From positions 1 through 10,243 of the forward strand of contig CAMOMM010000014.1 in assembly GCA_946619805.1 (NCBI GenBank): a stretch of DNA of 10,243 nt. Reading direction: 5' to 3'. Below the pieces are notes generated by a model. It was not told the origin of the DNA, ran no database searches, and saw only the letters and a list, made by a program, of their open reading frames with translations. Source of the stretch: an uncultured Bacillota bacterium. GTDB lineage: Bacteria > Bacillota_I > Bacilli_A > Erysipelotrichales > Erysipelotrichaceae. Made by a program: the position numbers and the translations under genes. Shown here one piece after another: positions 1 through 6,885 of the stretch. The stretch's first letter is position 1; every line of letters begins with the position of its first letter.

Positions 1-1892
1 GGTGGCAGGTCTCCGTCGGCCGGTCTTATTTTGCCCGCGTTACCAGTTCACCGTTTACCCACATGTGGTACATCTCCCTGCTGCTGCAGGCAGAACTGAT
101 CATACCGCTTTTATACGCCGGCTTCAAGGCGGCTACCCGCTACATTAAATACAACGTCATGCTGATTCTGTTTGTCATTTTGACCATCATCAGCATGGGT
201 GTAATACCTGCACTAATAAATAAAAATGCACCGGAAATGAGAATCTACTTCGGCACTGATGCCAGAATCTTCTCCATTTTTCTGGGCATGGCCTTAGGTT
301 TATGGCGTACCAACGGCAATAAGAGAAAATCCTTTAACTTCATGAGAATGAGATTTGTCAGTGAAACCATCTTTGCGATTGAACTGGCTGCCTTAGTTGC
401 CTTGTTCTTTTTGATAGACCAGACTCACAGCTTATATAAGTATTCATTCATCATTGCTTCATTACTGACGCTGGTGATTATCAATACCGCTACCAACCGC
501 GGTGCCAGAGTATACCGTACACTATCGCTGCCGGTGATAAACCGCATCGCTTCGATAAGCTATGAAGTTTATCTGACTCATTACCCGTTAATGTTCCTGT
601 TCATCTTATTGAATGGCTTTGAAGGAACGGGACTGATCCTGTATGTCCTCAGCGTTCTGGCGGTCTCAATAATTCTGCACTTTGCCTTAAGCATTAAAAT
701 GAAGCCTTTCAATGCCGTTACAGCCATGAAACTGGCTTTGTGTCTGGTAATGGTGATCCCGACTTTCCAGGGAGCCATACAGTTCATCCAGGCCAAAGAC
801 TATACCCAGGACATGGCCGACATGGAAGCTGAGCTTAACCGCAGCGCCGAACTGCAGGAAGAACTGCAGAAGGAATACCGTGAGAAACGCATGGCTGAAA
901 GAGCACTTCTTGATGACCCGGAGAAGATGATCCGGGACGTTGATGCCAAAAACCTGCCGATTACCGGCATCGGTGACTCCGTCATGCTCGGAGCGGTACC
1001 GACATTATATGCCACCTTCCCTAACGGTGACTTTGATGCCGAAGTAAGCCGTTCCCACTATCCTATTATTGACATCCTGCAGTCCCAGAAAAACAACGGT
1101 ACCCTGGGCAACCCGGTCGTCATTCATACCGGAACCAACGGTCCGTTACCGGCCAGTGCTCTTGATCAGATGGTTTCCATCTGCGGTGACAGATATGTCT
1201 ATTTCCTGACAACTACCAACAACTGGCAGTTTGCCAACAGAGACACCATTCTGGCAGCCGGCAAGAAGTACAAGAATGTTACGATCATTGACTGGGAAAC
1301 ATATTCCCGGAACCACAGTGAATACTTCTATTATGACGGCATTCACCTTACTCCTGAGGGAAGAATAGGCTATGCCAATTACATTCTCGACTGCATTGCC
1401 GAAGACCTCGTCATGCGTAAATACGGCTATGACGTTGACAATTCGGTAATGGGCTTAGGCGACGGTTATCTGCTGACCTGCGTTGACCATCTCAAGGCCC
1501 GGCTGGAAGAATCCTACATCGTGACCCGGGAAGAACTTGACTGGGATTCAGTCTTTGAAGACATCGAATCCATGATCTCATCCAAGACCATGCCGGCCAA
1601 GATCTTCATTAACGTCGGCAACGTCAAGACCATCACAACGGAAACCCTGGATCGTCTGTTCACCTTATGCAAGGGACGCAAGGTCTACATCATCAAGACC
1701 CCTATGAACAAGGGTAACCTGACCAATGACAACATTGATGCCGTGGTAGGTAACTACAGTAACGTCACCGTGCTTGACTGGAGCAACATGAAGAAGGAAC
1801 ATCCGGAGTACTTCGCCTTTGACCGCAAGCATCTGACCAAAAACGGCTCCCAGGCCTTTGCCAATTACATCATTGAAAACATTAATCAGTAA
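1..1892 (+). CDS. OatA-like membrane O-acyltransferase with two C-terminal SGNH-like domains (5' partial)
   Basis: This is the 3' part of an acyltransferase-3/SGNH protein, a family that O-acetylates cell-envelope glycans such as peptidoglycan. The reading frame is open to the left edge (first full codon at 3) and reads into the family motif SSPFTHMWYISLLLQAELI, like the S-P-x-T-H-x-W...Q block of OatA. The ATG at 63 is therefore internal and the real start is upstream. Numbering from that Met, about seven hydrophobic segments span residues 4-241. A charged, probably coiled-coil linker follows (246-293), then an SGNH domain with GDS (304-306), TGTNG (356-360) and DGIHLT (425-430), and then a second, degenerate copy (about 456-607). 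The SGNH part should be outside the membrane. The membrane-domain catalytic His is expected off-window. The acceptor glycan cannot be told from sequence. The gene stands alone on this strand and ends at a terminator. Confidence 0.88.
   Translation, partial: WQVSVGRSYFARVTSSPFTHMWYISLLLQAELIIPLLYAGFKAATRYIKYNVMLILFVILTIISMGVIPALINKNAPEMRIYFGTDARIFSIFLGMALGLWRTNGNKRKSFNFMRMRFVSETIFAIELAALVALFFLIDQTHSLYKYSFIIASLLTLVIINTATNRGARVYRTLSLPVINRIASISYEVYLTHYPLMFLFILLNGFEGTGLILYVLSVLAVSIILHFALSIKMKPFNAVTAMKLALCLVMVIPTFQGAIQFIQAKDYTQDMADMEAELNRSAELQEELQKEYREKRMAERALLDDPEKMIRDVDAKNLPITGIGDSVMLGAVPTLYATFPNGDFDAEVSRSHYPIIDILQSQKNNGTLGNPVVIHTGTNGPLPASALDQMVSICGDRYVYFLTTTNNWQFANRDTILAAGKKYKNVTIIDWETYSRNHSEYFYYDGIHLTPEGRIGYANYILDCIAEDLVMRKYGYDVDNSVMGLGDGYLLTCVDHLKARLEESYIVTREELDWDSVFEDIESMISSKTMPAKIFINVGNVKTITTETLDRLFTLCKGRKVYIIKTPMNKGNLTNDNIDAVVGNYSNVTVLDWSNMKKEHPEYFAFDRKHLTKNGSQAFANYIIENINQ
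945..1883 (+). repeat. Tandem SGNH-like domain duplication, second copy degenerate
   Basis: Two diverged copies lie end to end within the acyltransferase, about 945-1397 and 1428-1883. The clearest matching blocks are residues 405-445 (DNA 1275-1397) and 567-607 (DNA 1761-1883), which align without gaps with 19 of 41 identical residues, including NVT..DW, EYF, D..HLT, G and ANYI. At the nucleophile block, GIGDS (302-306) corresponds to GLGDG (464-468), so the Ser is replaced by Gly. In block III, TGTNG (356-360) corresponds to VGNVK (518-522). The Asp and His of the D..H motif persist in copy 2 (D587, H590). Residue numbers count from the internal Met at 63. Copy 1 looks active and copy 2 looks non-catalytic; its role is unknown. 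Confidence 0.8.
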
Positions 1893-1898
1893 GTACAG

Positions 1899-1926
1899 AA
1901 AAAAGAGGTTCATCGAACCTCTTTTC
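1899..1926. terminator. Bidirectional intrinsic terminator between convergent genes
   Basis: A perfect 11-bp stem (1901-1911 with 1915-1925) closes a 3-base loop ATC. The stem's own ends give A/T tracts in both directions: CTTTT then CATTTTGTCTT on the plus strand, and six T on the minus strand. It lies 8 bases after the acyltransferase stop and 20 bases beyond the prs stop, so it can end transcripts from both sides. Confidence 0.88.
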
Positions 1927-1945
1927 ATTTTGTCTTAATATTCAA

Positions 1946-2902
1946 TTACTGGAACAGATTGTAGACATCAGAAATAGGCTTGTTATTGCTGATGGCTTCA
2001 ATGCTCTTGGCCAGCAGGAATCCAACAGAGAGAACCTTCAGATTCGGAGTGTTCTTTACCCGTTCTTCCGGATGCTCGATCGTATTGGTAATGACGAATT
2101 CCTCAATGTCACTGGCAGCGATCCTTTCCAGAGCGTTATGAGAGAATACCCCATGAGTAGCGGCACAGTAGACCTTTCTGGCACCGTGTTCCTTCAGAAT
2201 GTCGATACAGCCGATCAGTGATCCGCCGGTATCTACCAGGTCATCAACGATGATGCAGTCCTTACCGTCAACATCACCGACCAGGTTCATGGCCTCAGCC
2301 ACGTTAGCCTGCTGTCTTCTCTTGTCAACAATGGCGATTGGAGCGTCATGCAGACAGTCAGCCAGCTTTCTGGCTCTGGTTGCTCCGCCATGGTCAGGGG
2401 ATACTACGACAACATCCTTAAGGTTCTTATGACGGAAATACTGACCCAGCATTTCCATGGCTGTCAGGTTGTCAGTAGGTATCTTGAAGAAGCCCTGGAT
2501 CTGTGTTGCGTGCAGGTCAATACAGACAACTCTGTCCGCACCGGCAACTGTCAGTAAGTCAGCTACCAGTCTGGCAGTAATAGGCTGTCTTGGCTTAGCC
2601 TTGCGGTCCTGTCTGGCATAACCGAAATAAGGAAGCACGATCGTAAGTTCCTTACAGCTGGCTCTCTTGCAGGCATCAGCCGCAATGAGCACTTCCATCA
2701 GGTTCTCATTGACCGGTGAACAGGTACTCTGAACGATGAATACATGCTTACCTCTGACAGACTGTCCCGGTTCGATCAGGATCTCTCCGTCAGCGAAATG
2801 CTTGACTTCGATCTTTCCTTCTTCAACACCAAGATATTTTACAATTTCCGCTGTCAGATTCTTACAAGATGTCAGTGAAAATACAACAATATCCTCTACC
2901 AT
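1946..2902 (-). CDS. prs: Ribose-phosphate pyrophosphokinase (PRPP synthetase)
   Basis: Makes PRPP from ribose 5-phosphate and ATP in the cytoplasm, feeding purine, pyrimidine, His, Trp and NAD synthesis. The 318-residue length is normal for the bacterial class I enzyme. Visible motifs are PYFGYARQDRK (91-101), CIDLHATQIQGFF (127-139), the DHGG segment (170-173), the catalytic-loop KRR (194-196), and the PRPP/ribose-phosphate loop DCIIVDDLVDTGGS (215-228). The ATG at 2902 has a strong GGAGG four bases upstream (2907-2911). The gene follows glmU after a 48-base purine-rich gap, as in the Bacillus gcaD-prs pair, and is the last gene before the convergent terminator. No separate promoter is evident, so it is probably transcribed together with glmU. 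Confidence 0.97.
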   Translation of the reverse strand: MVEDIVVFSLTSCKNLTAEIVKYLGVEEGKIEVKHFADGEILIEPGQSVRGKHVFIVQSTCSPVNENLMEVLIAADACKRASCKELTIVLPYFGYARQDRKAKPRQPITARLVADLLTVAGADRVVCIDLHATQIQGFFKIPTDNLTAMEMLGQYFRHKNLKDVVVVSPDHGGATRARKLADCLHDAPIAIVDKRRQQANVAEAMNLVGDVDGKDCIIVDDLVDTGGSLIGCIDILKEHGARKVYCAATHGVFSHNALERIAASDIEEFVITNTIEHPEERVKNTPNLKVLSVGFLLAKSIEAISNNKPISDVYNLFQ

Positions 2903-2950
2903 AAATCCTCCCTCTTAGATTTCTTCCCTTCCTTTTCTGGTTTACAGATG

Positions 2951-3946
2951 TTATTCTCCATCGGTCATGCTGACCCATGGGCCTATCGTAACATCATCGC
3001 CGATCTCACAGTTGACCAGTCTTGATGAGATGATCGTATTGCCTTTACCGATTCTGGAATCACAGATGTATGTTCCCTCAGTAATGGTATTGCTTTCGCC
3101 GATGACGGTGTTTCCTTCAATGCGGACATTCGGATATATCAGTGTATCCTTGCCAATGGTGACATCGGTAGAAATGTAGGTACTTTTGGTATCAACTATT
3201 TCCACACCCTGATCAAGCCAGTAGCCGTTGACTCTGTCTCTTAACCAGGCTGTTGCCCGTACCAGTTCCTTACGGTTGTTGATGCCGCTCATTTCACTTG
3301 GATCTTCCGATACCACGGCAGTAACCTTATGGCCATGTTCATTGAACAGGCTTACCAGGTCGGTGACATAATACTCTTTCTGAGCATTGTCGTTCTTAAT
3401 TTCCGGCAGATATTTCCATAACAGTTCATTGTCAACGCAATAGATGCCGGCATTGATCTCATTGATCCTGGCTTCTTCTTCCGTGCAGTCCTTGAACTCC
3501 GTTATCTTTAAGACATTGCCGTCCCAGTTTCTGACGATACGTCCGTAATGAGCCGGATCATCAAGTCTGACAGTCAGTAAAACCAGCGGATACTCTTCCG
3601 CCTGTTCAAGCATCTTGTTGTATGTATCTGTCGTAATCAGCGGACAGTCACCGTTAATGATCAGAGTCTTGCCCTTGACACCCTTAAGCTGGCTGGCCTG
3701 CATGACGGCATGGCCTGAGCCTAACTGAGGCTGCTGTAAGGCATAGCTTACCTTGTCACCCATGTGCTGCTTAATGGTATCAGCACCGTATCCCACAACA
3801 TAGACAATATTGTCCACGTTAAGTTTTTTCAATGTATCGTAAATATGATCAACCATTGGCTTGCCCAGTACCTTATGCATGGTCTTGGCTAAATCTGAAT
3901 GCATTCTGGTACCTTTGCCGGCTGCCATGACTATTGCTGAAATCAT
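2951..3946 (-). CDS. glmU: Short GlmU: N-acetylglucosamine-1-phosphate uridyltransferase, acetyltransferase part missing
   Basis: The N-terminal part is a complete GlmU-type nucleotidyltransferase that should make UDP-GlcNAc from GlcNAc-1-P and UTP. Motifs are MAAGKGTRM (7-15), K21, QLGSGHA (74-80), the metal-binding NGD (98-100), NAG (165-167) and GINNR (221-225). From about residue 248 a left-handed beta-helix begins (hexapeptides such as TDVTIG, GNTVIG). It stops at residue 331, after CEIGDDVTIGPWVSMTDGE, whereas full GlmU is about 450-460 residues. The acetyl-CoA/GlcN-1-P site (in E. coli Arg333, Lys351, His363, Tyr366, Asn377, Lys392) is therefore absent, and the 48 bases before prs cannot hold it. 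I start at the ATG at 3946 because GGAGG lies 5 bases before it; the TTG at 3958 would place that site inside the coding region. Position next to prs supports orthology to Bacillus glmU (gcaD). Confidence 0.9.
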   Translation of the reverse strand: MISAIVMAAGKGTRMHSDLAKTMHKVLGKPMVDHIYDTLKKLNVDNIVYVVGYGADTIKQHMGDKVSYALQQPQLGSGHAVMQASQLKGVKGKTLIINGDCPLITTDTYNKMLEQAEEYPLVLLTVRLDDPAHYGRIVRNWDGNVLKITEFKDCTEEEARINEINAGIYCVDNELLWKYLPEIKNDNAQKEYYVTDLVSLFNEHGHKVTAVVSEDPSEMSGINNRKELVRATAWLRDRVNGYWLDQGVEIVDTKSTYISTDVTIGKDTLIYPNVRIEGNTVIGESNTITEGTYICDSRIGKGNTIISSRLVNCEIGDDVTIGPWVSMTDGE

Positions 3947-3951
3947 AAAAA

Positions 3952-3956
3952 CCTCC
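3952..3956 (-). promoter_or_regulatory. Ribosome binding site that fixes the glmU start
   Basis: The minus strand reads TTTTGGAGGTTTTTATG. The GGAGG is 5 bases before the ATG at 3946. A longer frame could begin with TTG at 3958, but that codon overlaps the ribosome binding site itself, so the ATG is preferred. Confidence 0.8.
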
Positions 3957-3973
3957 AAAAATTCTACGCTTTA

Positions 3974-3979
3974 ATTATA
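3974..3979 (-). promoter_or_regulatory. Possible -10 box for glmU-prs
   Basis: A consensus TATAAT (preceded by TG, but without the extended -10 spacing) lies in the 35-base gap between ispE and glmU, about 20 bases before the glmU ribosome binding site. I see no good -35 hexamer at 15-18 bases. The surrounding 90 bases are unusually AT-rich. It could supply glmU-prs with its own transcript, or be chance within an AT-rich patch. Confidence 0.33.
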
Positions 3980-3981
3980 CA

Positions 3982-4803
3982 CTAAAACAAACAAATTTCG
4001 CTTATCATTACGAATTTATATATATTTTTAAAATATGAAAATACAGGAGTTAAACTGTCCTTATCTTCTGCCAGAACAAAGACACAGGAACCTGACCCGC
4101 TCATTACGGTCAACGGATATCCGAAGGTCAGACAGATGTTCTTAACTGCTTCTATTTCCGGTAAAAGCTTTATGGCACTGTCTTCCAGAACGTTCTCCAG
4201 TTTCGGTTCCCTGCCTTCCCTTAACCGCTGTACCAGTGCATCGATGTCAGCGTGACGCTCACTGTCCAGCAGACGGAAAACCTCAGCGGTGGATACTCCT
4301 TCATCAGGTTTAACCAGCAGGACATGATAGCGTTTCCTGATCTCAATTGGTTCAATTATCTCACCGATGCCCTGCACTCTGGCTGGCTTGTTATACAGAC
4401 AGAAAGGTACATCAGCCCCCAGTCTGACCCCAAGCTCCATTAATTCTTCCAGCGGACGATTGAGATCACACAGCTTATTGACGGCTCTCATGACGGCTGC
4501 GCAATCTGCACTTCCCCCTGCCAGACCGGCCTGCATCGGGATCCTCTTATTCAGAGTTATCCGGAAATGCTCCTTAAGACCATAATGATCTCTCATTAAT
4601 TCCACAGCCTTATACATCAGGTTTCCCCTGTCCCAGGATAAGGAAGTATTACTGGTGAAACTGTCCTGTTCACTTATTTCAATGTCAATGTCATCGCACA
4701 GAGTCAGCGGAACCATCACCATGTCCAGCAGGTGATAGCCGTCTTCTCTTTCTCCAACCACATCCAATCCCAGATTTATCTTGGCATTCGCATATTCTCT
4801 CAT
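3982..4803 (-). CDS. ispE: 4-diphosphocytidyl-2-C-methyl-D-erythritol kinase
   Basis: A GHMP-family kinase that phosphorylates CDP-ME in the MEP (non-mevalonate) isoprenoid pathway. The 273 residues are slightly below the usual 280-290. Motifs in order are AKINLGL (7-13, with the substrate/catalytic Lys), the glycine-rich ATP loop PMQAGLAGGSAD (89-100), GADVPF with the expected catalytic Asp131, and MSGSGSC (234-240). The ATG at 4803 overlaps the rsmA stop as ATGA, and its GAGG (4811-4814, 7 bases upstream) lies inside rsmA, so translation is probably coupled. The last 20 codons are markedly AT-rich compared with the rest and may double as promoter DNA for glmU. The gene implies that this organism makes isoprenoids, including the cell-wall lipid carrier, by the MEP route. 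Confidence 0.95.
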   Translation of the reverse strand: MREYANAKINLGLDVVGEREDGYHLLDMVMVPLTLCDDIDIEISEQDSFTSNTSLSWDRGNLMYKAVELMRDHYGLKEHFRITLNKRIPMQAGLAGGSADCAAVMRAVNKLCDLNRPLEELMELGVRLGADVPFCLYNKPARVQGIGEIIEPIEIRKRYHVLLVKPDEGVSTAEVFRLLDSERHADIDALVQRLREGREPKLENVLEDSAIKLLPEIEAVKNICLTFGYPLTVMSGSGSCVFVLAEDKDSLTPVFSYFKNIYKFVMISEICLF

Positions 4804-5555
4804 CTTAATTCCTCATAGAGCTGATGCAGCTCTTCAGCAGTTAACTGTTCTGTCCTGATGTTCCCCAGATCCCTGGTTAACTGATATCCGGCTTTTTTCA
4901 GATTGCCGCTTAACAGTTTGCGGCGCTGGGAAAAACAGACATCAAGGAACCTGATGAAGTCCTCATCAGCCTTTCTGTCATTAAAGACAAACTCCATGAC
5001 CGTACTGTCAACATTAGGGGCCGGAATGAAACCATGCCTGCCGGCAGTGCAGACGACACGGTAATCACTGTACCAGTCAGCCAGAATGTTAAGGGTACCG
5101 TATTCATGTCTGGTACTGAAGAACTTGGCGGCTGCTTCCTTCTGCATCATTACCGTCATGCTCTTAAGTCTGTCCTTTTCCCTGAAGCACTTTAACAGAA
5201 TGTCAGAAGTGATGTAATAAGGCAGATTTGATACCAGAACACTTTTTTCTTCAGGCAGCTGAACCTTCAGGAAATCCCGGTTCAGAAGAGTAAACTTCTC
5301 GCTGTCGTACTCCCGGTTCAGTATTTCAATCAGATCTCCATCTATCTCATAAGCCGTCAGTTTACTGCACTTTTCCAGTAATGCTCCGGTAAGTGCTCCC
5401 AAACCCGGTCCGACTTCAATGACCCGTTCACCCTGTTCAACCGTATCAGCGATCATGTTAATGACCTTTTCATCCACCAAAAAATTCTGGCCGTATTTCT
5501 TCTTGGCCTTCACTTCATACTGACTGATTAATTCCAGGGTTCTTCTAACGTTCAT
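4800..5555 (-). CDS. rsmA: 16S rRNA A1518/A1519 dimethyladenosine transferase (KsgA/RsmA)
   Basis: Dimethylates the two adjacent adenosines of the 3'-terminal 16S rRNA hairpin late in small-subunit assembly. SAM-dependent Rossmann methyltransferase motifs are clear: KKYGQNFL (19-26), motif I IEVGPGLGALT (46-56), the acidic YEID (69-72), motif IV NLPYYIT (100-106), and PAPNVDS in the C-terminal half, followed by the FSQRRK segment typical of KsgA. At 251 residues it is shorter than the Bacillus protein (about 290), mainly from a short N-terminus and a compact C-terminal domain; no motif is missing. The start at 5555 lies inside the 3' end of rnmV (11-base overlap) with only a weak ribosome binding site, so reinitiation after rnmV is likely. 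The 3' end overlaps ispE by 4 bases. Confidence 0.95.
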   Translation of the reverse strand: MNVRRTLELISQYEVKAKKKYGQNFLVDEKVINMIADTVEQGERVIEVGPGLGALTGALLEKCSKLTAYEIDGDLIEILNREYDSEKFTLLNRDFLKVQLPEEKSVLVSNLPYYITSDILLKCFREKDRLKSMTVMMQKEAAAKFFSTRHEYGTLNILADWYSDYRVVCTAGRHGFIPAPNVDSTVMEFVFNDRKADEDFIRFLDVCFSQRRKLLSGNLKKAGYQLTRDLGNIRTEQLTAEELHQLYEELR

Positions 5556-6081
5556 TTTCCAGTTCTTTCAATATGTCTGTCAACTGCTGTTGGGTCATCC
5601 CCATCATGTTCAGTCTCTTGAACAGCGTCTTGTTATTGCTGTAACCTATGTGAAGTTTTTCACATAGGTTTGTTCTTCTTTCCTTATTGCCAATGATTCC
5701 CAGAGAACAGAACTCTTCCCATTTCAGCGTTTCACTGTCCCTGTCAAAGGTTATGCGGTTTTCCAATGCTTTGATGATGTTTTCGTCACTGACATATTCC
5801 ACCCCGACATTGCGCCTGCCGATGGCATCAGTTCTATTAACGAAGACATGCTGACAGTCCGGAACGATCTCTCCGATCCTTCTGCGGATAACTTCCCCAG
5901 GATGATCGGGATCGGTAAAGACAATTACTCCTCTTTTAGCCCCGATGGTACGGATGGTTTCCAATACATCCTCACTCATGGAAAGACCGTCCGTACAGAT
6001 CACATCACAGTCAAACAGCTTTTCCAGTCTGTCTCTGTCATGCTTGCCTTCAACCACGATCAGTTCCTTAATCCTTTTCAT
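5545..6081 (-). CDS. rnmV: Ribonuclease M5 (5S rRNA maturation)
   Basis: A Toprim-fold endonuclease that in Bacillus matures the 5S rRNA precursor by cutting both strands of its terminal stem, with ribosomal protein L18 as cofactor. Toprim motifs are IVVEGKHD (8-15, acidic Glu11) and FTDPDHPG (55-62, DxD at 57/59). The family's C-terminal element reads RRTNLCEKLHIGYSNNKTLFKRLN. I chose the ATG at 6081 (178 residues), not the one at 6096. GAGAGG (6089-6094) sits 7 bases before the former, and the resulting start MKRIKELIVVEG matches Bacillus MKIKEIIVVEG. It overlaps the tatD end by 14 bases and rsmA by 11, giving a coupled tatD-rnmV-rsmA-ispE run. A perfect hairpin lies in its coding sequence at 5643-5670. 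Confidence 0.93.
   Translation of the reverse strand: MKRIKELIVVEGKHDRDRLEKLFDCDVICTDGLSMSEDVLETIRTIGAKRGVIVFTDPDHPGEVIRRRIGEIVPDCQHVFVNRTDAIGRRNVGVEYVSDENIIKALENRITFDRDSETLKWEEFCSLGIIGNKERRTNLCEKLHIGYSNNKTLFKRLNMMGMTQQQLTDILKELENER
5643..5670. repeat. Perfect 12-bp inverted repeat inside rnmV
   Basis: AACCTATGTGAA (5643-5654) pairs perfectly with 5659-5670 around a 4-base loop. On the rnmV mRNA the loop is AAAC. It falls in codons for NLCEKLHIG, part of the conserved C-terminal motif of RNase M5. No T tract follows on the minus strand, so it does not look like a terminator for the operon. On the plus strand it is followed by a pyrimidine-rich stretch (TGTTCTTCTTTCC). Its function is unknown. 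Confidence 0.7.
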
Positions 6082-6844
6082 TAAAGAACCTCTCATAATT
6101 ATCCATTAACTGCTGCTGCAAAACTGCTTCCTCTATTCCTCTTTCCCTGCAGACAAACTCACCAACGAATCTGACATAGGCCGTTTCATTGGTCTTGCCG
6201 CGGTAAGGTACCGGAGTCATGTATGGGCAGTCGGTCTCCAGCATTAATCTGTCCAATGGAACATTGATGACATTCTCTTTCGGAATACGGGCATTCTTGA
6301 AGGTAACGACCCCGCCAAAGGCAATGTAATAACCAAGTTTCAGGTATTCCCTCATCATTTCAGCTGATTCACCGAAGCAATGCATCAGAACCTTAACTAC
6401 CGCATGACCTTTCAGAATGTCATAGGTATCCTGAGCCCGGCTGCGGGAATGAATCAGTATCGGTTTGCCCACTTTGTTGGCCAGATCGATCTGACGGATA
6501 AACAGCTCTTTCTGTTCTTCCTTATAGGTCTTGTCCCAATAGTAATCCAAACCGATCTCTCCTATGGCAATGATCCTTGGGTCATTAATGATCCCTTCCA
6601 TGTACACAAGATCATCTTCAGTAATGTCCTTGACATCTTCCGGATGATAGCCAAAGGCAATGTCAATATAAGGATATTTTTCCTTAAGCTCAAAGGTGTA
6701 TTCCAGATCCGCTCTGTTCATGCAGATGAACATGTTTCGTCCCACATTAAAAGACAACGATCTCTGCATGTATTCATCCAGATTCTCCCTGTATATTTCA
6801 TCATTCATGTGACAGTGCGTGTCGATCCAGTAAGTCTTTTCCAC
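6068..6844 (-). CDS. tatD: TatD-family metal-dependent hydrolase (DNase)
   Basis: A TIM-barrel amidohydrolase-like enzyme; characterised members are metal-dependent 3'-5' DNases/RNases in the cytoplasm. The 258 residues match the family. Metal ligands are visible in order: HxH (H10, H12 in DTHCH), Glu96 (GEIGLDYYW), His132 (LIHSR), His155 (MHCFG) and Asp205 (ETDCPYM), plus GYHPE (65-69) and the P-x-P-Y-R-G-K-x-N element (211-219). The start is a GTG at 6844 with GAGAGG 8 bases upstream; the next Met comes after the HxH ligands and can be excluded. It heads the coupled tatD-rnmV-rsmA-ispE run, behind its own extended -10 promoter and the terminator of the preceding gene. This is probably the Bacillus YabD orthologue, judged by its neighbour rnmV. 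Confidence 0.93.
   Translation of the reverse strand: MEKTYWIDTHCHMNDEIYRENLDEYMQRSLSFNVGRNMFICMNRADLEYTFELKEKYPYIDIAFGYHPEDVKDITEDDLVYMEGIINDPRIIAIGEIGLDYYWDKTYKEEQKELFIRQIDLANKVGKPILIHSRSRAQDTYDILKGHAVVKVLMHCFGESAEMMREYLKLGYYIAFGGVVTFKNARIPKENVINVPLDRLMLETDCPYMTPVPYRGKTNETAYVRFVGEFVCRERGIEEAVLQQQLMDNYERFFNEKD
6089..6094 (-). promoter_or_regulatory. Ribosome binding site that fixes the rnmV start
   Basis: GAGAGG is 7 bases upstream of the ATG at 6081. It overlaps the alternative ATG at 6096, whose own upstream region (TGGATAATT) has no comparable site. Both lie inside the end of tatD. Confidence 0.65.
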
Positions 6845-6864
6845 CTTAAAAACCTCTCTAGGTA

Positions 6865-6873
6865 ATTATATCA
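6865..6873 (-). promoter_or_regulatory. Extended -10 promoter for the tatD operon
   Basis: The minus strand reads TGATATAAT, a consensus TATAAT (6865-6870) with the TGn extension (6871-6873). The -35 position (about 6888-6893, GGTTTT) is poor and coincides with the T tract of the upstream terminator. Transcription would begin near 6858, leaving a very short leader that starts at the ribosome binding site (6853-6858). Confidence 0.5.
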
Positions 6874-6885
6874 TACTCACTCACA

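Noticed and set aside
63-65. ATG at 63 as the start of the acyltransferase gene
   Set aside because: The frame is open to the window edge, and the residues before it (SSPFTH) belong to a conserved family motif, so the gene begins upstream.
3947-3958. TTG start at 3958 for glmU
   Set aside because: It would place the GGAGG ribosome binding site inside the coding region; the ATG at 3946 is correctly spaced from it.
6082-6096. ATG at 6096 as the rnmV start
   Set aside because: It has no good ribosome binding site and adds five residues not found in the family; GAGAGG serves the ATG at 6081.
6380-6865. 161-residue plus-strand reading frame opposite tatD
   Set aside because: It is antisense to a well-supported gene with all its metal ligands, and its protein has no recognisable motif.
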